A stretch of 64,000 nt of DNA, taken from assembly GCA_963721115.1 (NCBI GenBank), contig CAVRIA010000021.1, positions 248,001-312,000 on the forward strand, written 5' to 3'. The position numbers and the translations under genes are program-made. This document shows positions 47,938-56,805 of this stretch, one piece after another; position 1 is the first letter of the stretch, and each line of letters starts with the position of its first letter. This DNA comes from CAVRIA01 sp963721115. GTDB lineage: Bacteria > Desulfobacterota > Binatia > HRBIN30 > CADEER01. Below the pieces are notes generated by a model. The model was not told the DNA's origin, ran no database searches, and worked only from the letters and a program-made list of their open reading frames with translations.

Positions 47938-48984
47938 CACGATCCCCGACAGCGATCGGGTGCGCCGCTGGCGGTGGGAGGGCGAGGTTGATCGAGGGCG
48001 ATGTGTACCGTCGCCGGCATCCCGAGGCGCAGCTCGTCGCGTGCGTTGCAGACGAAGACCCGGACCTCGTAGACCAGGTGCGTGCGGACCTCGCGCGTCT
48101 CGACCGACTTGGGCGTGAACTCGGCGGTCGGCGAGATGAAGCCGACCCAGGCGCGATAGCGCTCGTCCGGATAGCTGTCGGTGGTGACGGCGGCTTCCAT
48201 CCCCGGGCTGATCTTGCCGAGGTCGGGCTCGTCGACGTAGGCGCGCACCCAGAGCGGGCTGGTCAGGGCGAGAGTGAACACCGGCTTCTGCGGCGAGGCC
48301 ATGTCGCCCGGCTCGAGGATCCGGTTCTGGATGACGCCATCGGACGGCGCGTAGAGCTGCGCGTCGGCGAGCTCGCGGCGCGCCAGGGCGAGCTGGGCCT
48401 CGTAGGCGCGCAGCGTGGCCTTGGCCGCCGCCTTGTCCTCCTCGCGCGGGCCGGCGAGCGCCAGTGCCAGCGCTTCGCGGGCGGCCTTGAGCCTCGCTTG
48501 CGCCGCGTCGGCGGCGGCGCGGGCGTCGTCGGCGTCTTGCTGGGAGGCGACCTTCTTGGCGAGAAGGTCTTGCAGGCGCCGGTCGATGCGCTCGGCGTTC
48601 TGCGCCTCGGCCGCGGCCGCATCGACGTCGGCGCGCGCTTTGCGGATCTCCTCGGGACGCGAGCCCGCTTCCATGCGGTCGACCACCTGCCGCTGGGCCG
48701 CTACCTGGGCCTCGTCGTGCGCGACGGCGTATCTCCAATCGCTGCGTATCGAGGCTGGCGAGCAGCTGTCCCTGCTTCACCCGGTCGCCTTCCTGCACCA
48801 GCACGTGAGCAACGCGCTCGCTGTCGTTGAAGGCGAGATCGACCTGGCGGATGTCGACGTTGCCGTAGAGCGTCAGCTCGGCGGCCGGCGCGGCCGACTG
48901 CCTGCCGAACGCGAGCCACGCCCCCCCGGCCAGCAGGCCCAGGGCGAGGATGGCCAGGAGTGGTCGAAAGATCTTCGCCTTCAT
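47937..48984 (-). CDS. Membrane-fusion (HlyD/YbhG-like) protein of the exporter (one frame break)
   Basis: About 349 residues. An N-terminal anchor helix (PLLAILALGLLAGGAWLAF) leads to GNVDIRQVDLAFNDSERVAHV and a biotinyl-lipoyl start (EGDRVKQGQLLASLD). A coiled-coil hairpin (QSRPEEIRKARADVD-type repeats, KKVASQQDADDARAAADAAQ) follows and the beta-barrel part ends with GMPATVHIALDQPRPPT. The frame slips near 48730 (around LEI/YAVAHDEAQ). It would bridge the inner-membrane exporter to an outer-membrane channel. First gene of the operon: the three following genes overlap or abut it. Confidence 0.8.
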
Positions 48985-49301
48985 TCTGGGACGCGGCGCA
49001 CAGAGCAGAGAGCCGATCGCTCAGTCGAAGGTCTCGCGCGTGGCATCGCTGAGCGGCATGGTATGAATCTACCTCGCAGGGGAGTTGATGCAAGCGAGGT
49101 TGCAGGCCATTCCTACAAGTGACGAAGACCGGCTTGCTTTCGAAGGGGCTTGGCAGGGAATCAGTGGACGGCACGCTTGCCCTGGAACGCTGGCGCGCCC
49201 GTTGCTTTACGAGAAAGCTCGGAGAGCGGAGAAGCATTCATGGAACGCCGCCCGGAAGCTCCTGAGCTGCAGACGAGACCGTTTGCGGTGAGGACGAGGC
49301 G
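48985..49301. other. Divergent intergenic region, 317 bp
   Basis: Upstream of the exporter operon (minus) and the His/Tyr-rich protein (plus). No repeat, RNA or gene with family character was seen; short frames here are not supported. It must contain promoters for both units. A GAGGACGAGGCG stretch at the right end (49289-49301) serves as the ribosome site of the next gene. Confidence 0.3.
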
Positions 49302-49691
49302 ATGAAGAAGCTGGCCGCGGGTCTGGTCGTCGTGGTCGCGCTGCTGGTCGCGGTTTCGGCTCAGGGACAGCACCACGGCGGACACGGCTGGCACGGCGGC
49401 TACCACGGCGGTTACCGCGGCGGCGGCCACTGGCGCGGCGGCGTGATCGTCGGTGGGCCGTCGTGGTGGGGCTCGCCGTGGCCACTCTATCCTTACTACC
49501 CGTACTACCCGTATTCGTATTACCCGCCGTATCCTCCGGTCGTCGTTGACGAAGGGCCGCAGGTCTACATCCAGAGACCGCAGGAGCCGGAGCAGAGATA
49601 CTGGTACTATTGCCGGAGCGCGAAGGCCTATTACCCGGCGGTTCGCGAGTGTCCCGAGGAATGGATCAAAGTTCCGCCGGCGCCCCGATGA
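49302..49691 (+). CDS. Exported His/Gly/Tyr-rich small protein
   Basis: 129 residues. Signal peptide (KLAAGLVVVVALLVAVSAQG) then a His/Gly-rich part (GQHHGGHGWHGGYHGGYRGG), a Tyr/Pro repeat (PYYPYYPYSYYPPYPPV) and a C-terminal segment with two cysteines (YYCRSAKAYYPAVREC). The His cluster suggests metal binding; the Cys pair suggests a disulphide. Proteins of this composition occur widely in proteobacteria next to glycine-zipper lipoproteins, as here (next gene 22 bp away), but their function is not established. Confidence 0.7.
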   Translation: MKKLAAGLVVVVALLVAVSAQGQHHGGHGWHGGYHGGYRGGGHWRGGVIVGGPSWWGSPWPLYPYYPYYPYSYYPPYPPVVVDEGPQVYIQRPQEPEQRYWYYCRSAKAYYPAVRECPEEWIKVPPAPR

Positions 49692-49713
49692 CGAGCGGTT
49701 CAGGAGAGCGACG

Positions 49714-50253
49714 ATGACGAAGCTGCGGCTTCTTCGGATGGCGGCCGGACTTGTCCTGGCGGGCTGCGCGACGATTCCCACCGGCCCGAGCGTGATGGTG
49801 CTCCCCGGTACGGGAAAGGACTTCCAGCAGTTCCAGGTCGACGACGTGGTTTGCCGCCAGTGGGCCCAGCAACAGACCGGGACGACCCCCGGCAAGGCTT
49901 CGGCCAATAGCGCGGTGAGCGGGGCAGCCATCGGCACGGCGGTGGGAGCCGCCAGCGGAGCGGCGATCGGAGCGGCGAGCGGAAATCCCGGCACCGGCGC
50001 CGCGGTCGGCTCGGGAATCGGATTGCTCGGGGGTACGGCCATGGGCGCCGACTATGCAGCCGGTGCACGCTGGTCGGCGCAGCGCCGCTATGACATCGCG
50101 TACATGCAGTGCATGTACGCCAAGGGCAACCAGATCCCGGTGCGCGCCAAGTTTCAGGGGCCGCCCGCTGCGGGGCGACGCGAGCCGCCCCCTCCGCCGA
50201 TCGACATACCGCCCCCTCCGGCGGGGAGGCCCCCGCCGCCGCCCGGAGCTTGA
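49714..50253 (+). CDS. Glycine-zipper lipoprotein
   Basis: 179 residues from the ATG at 49714, with AGGAGAG upstream; an in-frame earlier start lies in the previous gene. The lipobox is in AGLVLAGCATIP. A glycine-zipper helix (SGAAIGTAVGAASGAAIGAA, then GIGLLGGTAMGADYAAG) can insert in a membrane, and the C-terminus is Pro-rich (PPPPPIDIPPPPAG). This matches YMGG/glycine-zipper outer-membrane lipoproteins involved in envelope integrity. It is probably co-transcribed with the preceding His/Tyr-rich protein gene. Confidence 0.8.
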   Translation: MTKLRLLRMAAGLVLAGCATIPTGPSVMVLPGTGKDFQQFQVDDVVCRQWAQQQTGTTPGKASANSAVSGAAIGTAVGAASGAAIGAASGNPGTGAAVGSGIGLLGGTAMGADYAAGARWSAQRRYDIAYMQCMYAKGNQIPVRAKFQGPPAAGRREPPPPPIDIPPPPAGRPPPPPGA

Positions 50254-50290
50254 TCTGAGACAAGCCCGGCTACACCGCGCCTCGTGATCC

Positions 50291-50365
50291 CCTTTGCCTG
50301 TGCCTCGCCTGTGCCTGGATTTGTCTCCAGCGGAGGCAAAGGCAGAGGCGAGGCACACGCAAAGG
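50291..50365. repeat. Intergenic hairpin repeat, site D
   Basis: CCTTTGCCTGTGCCTCGCCT (50291-50310) pairs with AGGCGAGGCACACGCAAAGG (about 50346-50365) with one or two mismatches; the whole run GTGCCTGGATTTGTCTCC...GGAGGCAAAGGC extends the stem to a 26-bp imperfect hairpin. It lies between convergent genes and may terminate both. It is the cleanest copy of the (GCCTNN)n family here. Confidence 0.55.
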
Positions 50366-50397
50366 TAGAACAGACCTTTTGTGCGAAGCCGCCGCGG

Positions 50398-51409
50398 TCA
50401 GAACTCGAACACCAACCGGGCCGGGACCTGGCTGGAGAGCACCTCGTCCATGCAGGCGTTGACGTCGTCGAGCTTGCGCCCCGCGGCGACCACCCTGGTG
50501 CGGCCGGCCGCGTGCAGGCGGAAGACCTCGGCGAGGTCGTTGCGGGTGCCGACGATCGACCCCTTTACCGTGATGCCCTTGAGGACCAGATCGAAGATCG
50601 GGATCGACATCGTGCCGTCGGCCGGCAGGGCGACGCAGACCAGCCGGCCCCCGCGCCGCAGCGAAGCGAAGGCTTGCTCGAAGGCGCGGGGGCTCGCGGC
50701 GAGCGCCACCGCGACATCCGCGCCGCCGAGCTTCTGGATCGCCTCGGCGGGGTCGGTCTTCGCTGCGTTCACCACGTGGTCGGCGCCGAGCTCGGTGGCG
50801 AGCGCCAGCTTCGGCTCGGTAATGTCGACTCCGATGACGAAGCCTCCAGCGACGCGGGCGTACTGCAGGGCGAGGTGGCCCAGGCCGCCGATGCCGAAGA
50901 CGGCGACGGTCTCGGCGGGGGCGACCCCGGCGACCTTGATCGCCTTGTAGGTGGTCACCCCGGCGCAGCTGAGCGGTGCGGCGTCGAACGAGGAGACACC
51001 GTCGGGCACCGGCACGGTGTAGCTCGCGTCCGCCACGGCGTACTCGGCGAACGCCCCGTCCACCGAGTAGCCGCTGTTGCGCTGGCTCTCGCACAACGTC
51101 TCCCAGCCGCCGATGCAGTAGCGGCAGTGGCCGCAGGCGTAGCCGAGCCAGGCGATCGCCACCCGGTCGCCGACGGCGCGTCCTGGCCACCCCGGCCCCG
51201 ACGGCCTCGACGATGCCGACGCCCTCGTGCCCGGGAACGAACGGCGGGGTCGGCTTCACCGGCCAGTCGCCGTGCGCGGCGTGGATGTCGGTGTGGCACA
51301 GGCCGCTGGCCTCCATCCGAACGAGGATCTGACCGGGGCCTGGCTTCGGAACCTCCCGGTCGTCGATGCGCAGCGGCGCGCGGAAATCGGTCACGACTGC
51401 TGCTTTCAT
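50398..51409 (-). CDS. Zinc-dependent alcohol dehydrogenase (AdhP/MDR type; one frame break)
   Basis: About 337 residues from the ATG at 51409 (GGAGGG site). Zinc medium-chain dehydrogenase: catalytic zinc ligands in ASGLCHTDIHAAHGDW and GHEGVGIVEAVG, structural zinc site CGHCRYCIGGWETLCE, NAD-binding motif GIGGLGHLALQYA, then DITEPKLALATELGAD. The frame changes near 51180, between EAVGAGV and AIAWLGYACG; the rest runs unbroken to 50398. It probably oxidises primary alcohols with NAD. Divergent from the SnoaL-like gene, 160 bp away. Confidence 0.85.
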
Positions 51410-51570
51410 GGGTCCCTCCAATCCGGGTATGCTTCGTCTTCCAGATTCCACGCTGGACGCTGCCCGTCAATCGCGATGGCAGCGAATTTCATCAGCGCGA
51501 TGCCGGCCGCTCTGTACTGGCTGGCGCCAGGTTGGTAGGAGCCGTCACCAGCGACATCAGGAGGGATGAA

Positions 51571-51963
51571 GTGACTGACCGAAACGCGTTCCGGCGCGCC
51601 GTCGAAGCGCGCAACCTCGACGACATGATGGCCCCATTCGCGGAGGACGCCGTCCTCCACAGCCCCATCACCTTCAAGCCGTTCGAGGGGCGCGCGGCCA
51701 TTCGCCAGCTTCTCGGCATTCTCATGCAGGTGTTTGAGGATTTCCGCTACACCGACGAACTGGGGTCCTCGGACGGGCTGACGAAGGCCCTCATCTTCCG
51801 CGCCAGCGTCGGCGACCGCGACCTCGAGGGGCTGGACCTGATCCGTTTCGACGACTCCGGCCGCATCCACGACTTCACGGTCATGGTCCGGCCGCGCTCG
51901 GCCATGGAGGCCCTGCTCGGCGAAGTGGCCCCGCGCTTGGCTGCGGCGCAGGGTGGCGTGTAG
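51571..51963 (+). CDS. SnoaL/NTF2-like protein
   Basis: 130 residues from the GTG at 51571, with AGGAGGGA directly upstream. The fold-type sequence AVEARNLDDMMAPFAEDAVLHSPITFKPFEGRAAI with later LDLIRFDDSGRIHDFTVMVRP is characteristic of SnoaL-like polyketide cyclase/limonene-epoxide-hydrolase-like proteins. Active-site residues cannot be assigned. It lies 62 bp upstream of the SDR gene in the same direction, so a joint metabolic role is possible. Confidence 0.75.
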   Translation: MTDRNAFRRAVEARNLDDMMAPFAEDAVLHSPITFKPFEGRAAIRQLLGILMQVFEDFRYTDELGSSDGLTKALIFRASVGDRDLEGLDLIRFDDSGRIHDFTVMVRPRSAMEALLGEVAPRLAAAQGGV

Positions 51964-52025
51964 TGGCTTAGCTCGAGCAGCTCCGGCGTTGCTCATCGGC
52001 GGCCGTTCGGCTACACGCGGCGCCT

Positions 52026-52874
52026 ATGGACGTGAGCAATCTGAACGGGAAGACGGTGCTGGTCACGGGTGCGGCGAGCGGTATCGGTAAGGAGACGGCG
52101 CTGGCTTTCGCGCAACGCGGGGCCAACCTGGCGATCTGCGACGTCGACGAGTCGGGTCTGGCGCAAACCGAGAAGCAGGCGCGCGATCTCGGCCGCGACG
52201 TGCTGGCGCGCCGCGTCGACGTCGCCGTGGCGGCGGAGATGAGCGCCTTCGCCGACGCCGTGCACGAGAAGGTCGAGGCGGTGGACATCCTGATGAACAA
52301 CGCCGGCGTCGGCCTGGGCGGAGGATTCCTGCACACGACCCTCGAGGACTGGGAGTGGATCGTCGGCATCAACCTGTGGGGCGTCATCCACGGCTGCCAC
52401 TACTTCCTGCCGCGCATGGTGGCGCGCCGCAGCGGACACCTCGTCAACGTCGCCTCGGCCGCCGGCTACGTCGCCAGCGAGATGCTGGCGGCCTACAGCA
52501 CGACGAAGTTCGCCGTGCTCGGGCTTTCCGAGGCGCTGCGCGACGAGCTGGCGCAGCACGGCATCGGCGTGACCACCGTCTGCCCCGGCCTGATCAATAC
52601 GCCGATCACACGGAGCTCGCGCATGCGCGGCCCCGACGCCACGGCGGAGGCGCGGCAGCGCATCGTCGACATCTATCAGCGCCGCAACTACGGGCCGGAA
52701 CGGGTGGCGCGCAACATTCTGCGCGCCGTGCAGCGCAACCGCGCCGTGGCGCCGATCTCCCCCGAGGCGTGGCTGATGTACTACATGAAGCGTTTCACCC
52801 CGGGGCTGGTGGGGCGCCTCAACCGCTACATGGGGGAGCGCGGCCGTCGCGACATGCAGCGCAAGCGTTCCTGA
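52026..52874 (+). CDS. Short-chain dehydrogenase/reductase
   Basis: 282 residues. Rossmann start TGAASGIGKETAL (TGxxxGIG), DVDESG region, NNAGVGLGG, and the catalytic set: Ser in VASAAGYV, Tyr-Lys in AAYSTTKFAV. A C-terminal extension (YYMKRFTPGLVGRLNRYMG) is beyond the ordinary 250-residue SDR and is amphipathic, as in membrane-associated fatty-acyl or sterol-type SDRs. NAD(P)-dependent oxidoreduction of an unknown substrate. Confidence 0.9.
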   Translation: MDVSNLNGKTVLVTGAASGIGKETALAFAQRGANLAICDVDESGLAQTEKQARDLGRDVLARRVDVAVAAEMSAFADAVHEKVEAVDILMNNAGVGLGGGFLHTTLEDWEWIVGINLWGVIHGCHYFLPRMVARRSGHLVNVASAAGYVASEMLAAYSTTKFAVLGLSEALRDELAQHGIGVTTVCPGLINTPITRSSRMRGPDATAEARQRIVDIYQRRNYGPERVARNILRAVQRNRAVAPISPEAWLMYYMKRFTPGLVGRLNRYMGERGRRDMQRKRS

Positions 52875-53015
52875 GCCGCGATGGCGGGCTCGCAATCGCG
52901 GCGTTCGTCACGAGCCGCGCTCGCCCCGAAGAGGCAGGAAAAAGGCAACCACGAAGTTCGTTATGAGACTGCGCTCACCCGAAGACGCATGAAAATGCAT
53001 GCGACCGATCCGGCT

Positions 53016-53170
53016 CCCTCTCCCGGATGAGGCTGTCGATTTTCTCGCAAACGAGGCTTCGACAAGCTCAGCCTGAGCGGTTGGGGGTGTTGATTTCAAA
53101 GGACTTTGTCCGCTCACTGAGCTCGTCGAAGGGTGTCCTCGCATTTATCGACAGCCTCATCCGGAGAGGG
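53016..53170. mobile_element. 155-bp nested palindromic element (MITE/REP-like)
   Basis: The outer arms (CCCTCTCCCGGATGAGGCTG..., 53016-53040, and its complement 53147-53170) pair with one gap. Inner arms CTTCGACAAGCTCAGCCTGAGCGG-type (53057-53080) and 53110-53131 also pair with two mismatches. The centre includes CAAAGGACTTTG. The whole element can fold as one long hairpin. It lies in a 375-bp gap with no genes, so it is a candidate small mobile element. The motif GAAGCTTGTC-type complement (TCGACAAGCTCAG) recalls REP-like repeats seen widely in bacterial genomes. Confidence 0.6.
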
Positions 53171-53249
53171 AACGCAGGGGCCCCGCACCGCCCGAAATTT
53201 CCGGAGGAGGACACGAAGGTCACGAAGGCGAGGATGGCAGGCTGAGCAA

Positions 53250-53966
53250 TTACCGCTGGGCGTAGGCCGGCGAGTAGCGGCGCAGCTCGGCGGCCAGGTC
53301 TTCGAGCGCAAGCTGGCCCGGGGCGACGGCCTGGTCGAGGAAGCCGTAGGTCAGCAGCGAACCGAACAACGGGAAGAAAACGCGCGAGGCGCGGCCGTGC
53401 TCGCCCATGGCGACGACGACCAGCTGCTTGTCGCGGTACTCGCGCAACAGGCCGAGCAGGCGGTCCAGGTCGTGGACGCTCTTGGCCGTGACCGCGAGCT
53501 TGACGACGTCGGCGTGGTTGAGCTTGGCGGAGTCGATGATGGCCACCAGGTCGTCGTCGATCGGGGTGCGCTCGAAGTCGTGGTACGAGACGATCGAGAG
53601 CTTGTCCTGGGCCCTGGCGAGCTTGATGATCTTGTTGCGAACCTCGCAGTGGAACTCGATGTCGACTGCATCGACCAGCGGCATCACCCCTTCCAGGAGG
53701 GCGCAGCGTGCCTCGTCGTCCAAGTCGACGGCGCCTCCTTCCCGGGCCGAGCGAACGGTCGCGAGCAGCGGCACGCGATGGACGCGGGCGCGCTCGCACA
53801 CCTGGCGAACGTACTCCGGGTCGTGCTTCTCGAACAGGTCGATGCGCAGCTCGAAGATGTCCGCCAACCCCTTGGCGCGCGCGGCATCCTCGCCGACCGC
53901 CGTATCGGTCAGCGGGACCGCGATGCGCGGAATCATCCCGAGCTCCGTGCCTCCGATGGTCAACAT
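53250..53966 (-). CDS. aroD: Type I 3-dehydroquinate dehydratase
   Basis: 238 residues from the ATG at 53966 (GGAGG at 6 bases); a longer ORF start upstream has no character. Third step of the shikimate pathway. TIM-barrel type I enzyme: ELRIDLFEKHDPEYV (first strand motif), LLATVRSAREGGA, DIEFHCEV, then the catalytic pair His in VSYHDFERTP and Schiff-base Lys in VVKLAVTAKS. Length and motif order fit the family. It lies 121 bp from the convergent-independent glycosyltransferase gene on the other strand, in divergent orientation. Confidence 0.9.
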   Translation of the reverse strand: MLTIGGTELGMIPRIAVPLTDTAVGEDAARAKGLADIFELRIDLFEKHDPEYVRQVCERARVHRVPLLATVRSAREGGAVDLDDEARCALLEGVMPLVDAVDIEFHCEVRNKIIKLARAQDKLSIVSYHDFERTPIDDDLVAIIDSAKLNHADVVKLAVTAKSVHDLDRLLGLLREYRDKQLVVVAMGEHGRASRVFFPLFGSLLTYGFLDQAVAPGQLALEDLAAELRRYSPAYAQR

Positions 53967-54096
53967 GAGCGTCCTCCGGGCCGCGAGTGTGAAGCAAGGC
54001 GCGGGCGAAATCCAGCCGGAGGCGCGGTCGCCGGTCAGCTGAGCTCGGGCCGGAGGTTTCTCGACATGCTCGGTCCGCATCGGTAAGTTGCCCCGG

Positions 54097-56805
54097 ATGC
54101 GTTCGTCACCAGCCGAGACCAGGGGCGCGCGACGCGCCTACCGCGCGGTGCTGCTGGCCATCGTCGTTTTCGCGGCGGTCGTGCGCGTCTACGATCTCGG
54201 CAACCTGCCGGCGGGCCTCTTCTGCGACGAGGCCGACAACGGCTACCAGGCGTACTCCATTCTCAAGACCGGCGAGGACGAGAGCCGGCAGTTCCTGCCG
54301 CTGTACGTCTGGTCCTTCGGCGTCAGCTACAAGAACCCGGTCTTCATCTACAGCTCGATGCTGCCGATCCGGATCTTCGGGCTGACCGCGTTCAGCGTGC
54401 GTCTGACCTCGGCCCTGTGGGGCGTTCTCGCCGTGATCGCCATCGCGATGCTCGGCCGCACGATTCTCGGCCCGGCGGGCGGCCTGATGGCGGCGTTTCT
54501 GCTCGCCGTCTGCCCGTGGCACGTCCACTTCAGCCGCATCGCCTTCGAGTTGATCGCCCTACCGCCGCTCCTTCTCTTCGCCTTCGCCGCCCTCGCCGCC
54601 GGCGTGCGCGGGCGGCCCCGCCTGTTGCCGGTGGCCGGTGTTCTCTTCGGTCTCAGCCTCTACGCCTACGCTCCGGCCAAGCTCTTCGTGCCGCTCTTCC
54701 TGCTCGGCGCCAGCCTGATCTACATGCGCCGCCTGTGGGCGGTGCGCTGGTGGACGCTGCTCGCCGCGCTGCTGGCGCTGCTGACCGTCGTGCCGGTCGT
54801 CGTTTTCGACTTTCAGCACCGCGACCGCTCGCAGCAGTACTTCGCGCACACGACGACGCTGAACGCCAATCAGTCGGTGCGCGAGAACGCCGAGCGCGTC
54901 GTCGATCAGTACGAGCGCTTCTTCTCACGCGACTTCCTCTTCGACCACGGCGATCCGCTGCTGCGCCACTCGGTGCCCGGCTTCGGCGAGCTCTACTGGT
55001 GCATGCTGCCGCTTCTCGGCCTCGGGCTGCTGTGGGCGCTGTGGCCGGGACACCCGGAGGGCAAGCTGCTGCTGTGGTGGCTGTTCCTCTACCCGATCGC
55101 TCCCGCCCTGATGAACGAGGCGCCGAGCGCCTCGCGGGGCTTCATCGGCGTCGGCGCCTTCTGCCTGCTCGCCGCCTGTGGTGCGGCGGCGTTTCTGCAG
55201 GCGATCCGCTGGCTGGTGCGCTGGCCGCGCGTCGCGCTGGCTCTGCAGAGCGCGGCGGTCGCGGCGTTCCTGGTGTTCCTCGCCCCCGAGGCGTGGCGCT
55301 ACTGGCGGGCCTACGTCGACAAGTACCCGGCCCAGGCGGCGGACGCTTTCCAGTACGGCTACCGGGACACCATCCATTTCATGGAGAGCCGGCGCTCCGA
55401 CTACGACCTGCTCCTGCTCACCGCCAACAACGTCAATCAACCGCAGGTCTTCCCCCTCTTCTACAACGCGACCGATCCGAAGCACTGGCAGCAGACGTCC
55501 AACAACGGCTACCTGATCATCGACCCGTCGGAGTACGGCCGCTACCGGATGAACCAGCGCATCCTGGCGGCGCTGCGAGTCGACGACCTGCGCCTGTTCG
55601 AAGACTACGACGAGCTGCACCGCGTGCTGACGCCGGGCGGCAAGGTCGAGTACGTCATCGCCGCCGTGCGCAAGCGAAGGCGCTTCATCCGCAAGTGGTT
55701 GCTGCTCGGCCCCTTCGACAACCAGGGCTTCCGCGGCGCCAACACGGATTTCGTCGATCCGGTGGACGTCGAGCGGCGCGCCTACCCGAGCTTCACCGGT
55801 CCGGTGTACTGGCGCCGCGTGCTGCCGCAGTTCGTGCACATCGAGCTCAACGGCGTGTTCCGCCGCGCCGCCGAGGCGGCCGGCCATCCCGGCGAGTGGC
55901 TGTGCGCCTATGCGGTGACGCAGATCCGCACGCCGCAGCTGAAGGACGGAATGCTGGAGCTGATGGGGGCGAGCGAGCCGTTCCGCGTCTGGCTGGACGG
56001 ACACCCCTTGATGCCGTCGTCCCCGTCTCCGACCCTGCGCAGGGTGCCGCAGTACGTTCCGGTGCACCTCCACTCCGGCGACAACGAGCTGCTGATCAAG
56101 GCCTGCAAGACGGTCGGCGAGTGGAACTTCACCGCCCGGCTAACGGACGTCCAGCATCACGACCTGGAAGGCATCGAGGTCGTCCCGGCACTGCGCCGCC
56201 CGCCACCCGCCGCGGCGGCGCAGTACGAGCGGCCCCGGCAGATGGTGGACGGGCTCGGCACGGTGCTCCGGTTTGCCGGGCACGCCGACCTGTTCTCGGA
56301 CTACCGCGGCAACAGCGCGGCGTGGTGGGAGCACCTGGGCGACGCGGACGGAGCGGTGGTCTGGCAGACCGATCCGCCGCCGGCGAGCGAGCCGACCGTG
56401 TTCGTGTTCACCGCGTCGATGGGCGACGCGCCGGGCGAGGCGGAGCTTTGGGTGAACGGCAAATACGCCCTGACCTTCTCGACCGGTCGCTTTCCGGAGG
56501 TGCAGCGCTGGCGCGGCGGATCCTACCTGCTCGAATTCCACCCGCGTCCGAACGGCGGCGGCGTGTCGGGCTACTGGCTGCTCTTCGTCCCGCGCCACGA
56601 GATCACCGCCGGCAAGCCCGTCCAGCTGCGGGTCGCGCATATCAACGGTGCACCGAACTCGGTTTTCATGCTCAAGGGCTACCAGGACACCGCCGCGCAC
56701 GAGTCGCTCACCCTGGCGTCGCTGGCGGAGCCGGAGGCGGGCAGGGGCGCGGATGCCGCGCCGCGTGCCACCGTTGCCCATCCACCGCCGCCGGCGGCTC
56801 CCTGA
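54097..56805 (+). CDS. PMT/ArnT-type membrane glycosyltransferase with C-terminal beta-sandwich domains
   Basis: 902 residues from the ATG at 54097 (a TTG at 54088 is in the same frame). A first membrane helix (AVLLAIVVFAAVVRVYDLG) is followed by the acidic DEADNGYQAYSIL motif of GT-C/PMT enzymes, then about ten helices (LMAAFLLAVCPWHVHFSRIA, MLPLLGLGLLWALWPG). The soluble C-terminal half (about 370 residues) has beta-rich modules, including LLLGPFDNQGFRG and EWLCAYAVTQIRTP, which look like PA14/carbohydrate-binding folds, then a second sandwich. It probably transfers a sugar from a lipid-phosphate carrier to a periplasmic acceptor. Its stop shares one base with the S-component ATG (TGATG). 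Confidence 0.8.
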   Translation: MRSSPAETRGARRAYRAVLLAIVVFAAVVRVYDLGNLPAGLFCDEADNGYQAYSILKTGEDESRQFLPLYVWSFGVSYKNPVFIYSSMLPIRIFGLTAFSVRLTSALWGVLAVIAIAMLGRTILGPAGGLMAAFLLAVCPWHVHFSRIAFELIALPPLLLFAFAALAAGVRGRPRLLPVAGVLFGLSLYAYAPAKLFVPLFLLGASLIYMRRLWAVRWWTLLAALLALLTVVPVVVFDFQHRDRSQQYFAHTTTLNANQSVRENAERVVDQYERFFSRDFLFDHGDPLLRHSVPGFGELYWCMLPLLGLGLLWALWPGHPEGKLLLWWLFLYPIAPALMNEAPSASRGFIGVGAFCLLAACGAAAFLQAIRWLVRWPRVALALQSAAVAAFLVFLAPEAWRYWRAYVDKYPAQAADAFQYGYRDTIHFMESRRSDYDLLLLTANNVNQPQVFPLFYNATDPKHWQQTSNNGYLIIDPSEYGRYRMNQRILAALRVDDLRLFEDYDELHRVLTPGGKVEYVIAAVRKRRRFIRKWLLLGPFDNQGFRGANTDFVDPVDVERRAYPSFTGPVYWRRVLPQFVHIELNGVFRRAAEAAGHPGEWLCAYAVTQIRTPQLKDGMLELMGASEPFRVWLDGHPLMPSSPSPTLRRVPQYVPVHLHSGDNELLIKACKTVGEWNFTARLTDVQHHDLEGIEVVPALRRPPPAAAAQYERPRQMVDGLGTVLRFAGHADLFSDYRGNSAAWWEHLGDADGAVVWQTDPPPASEPTVFVFTASMGDAPGEAELWVNGKYALTFSTGRFPEVQRWRGGSYLLEFHPRPNGGGVSGYWLLFVPRHEITAGKPVQLRVAHINGAPNSVFMLKGYQDTAAHESLTLASLAEPEAGRGADAAPRATVAHPPPPAAP

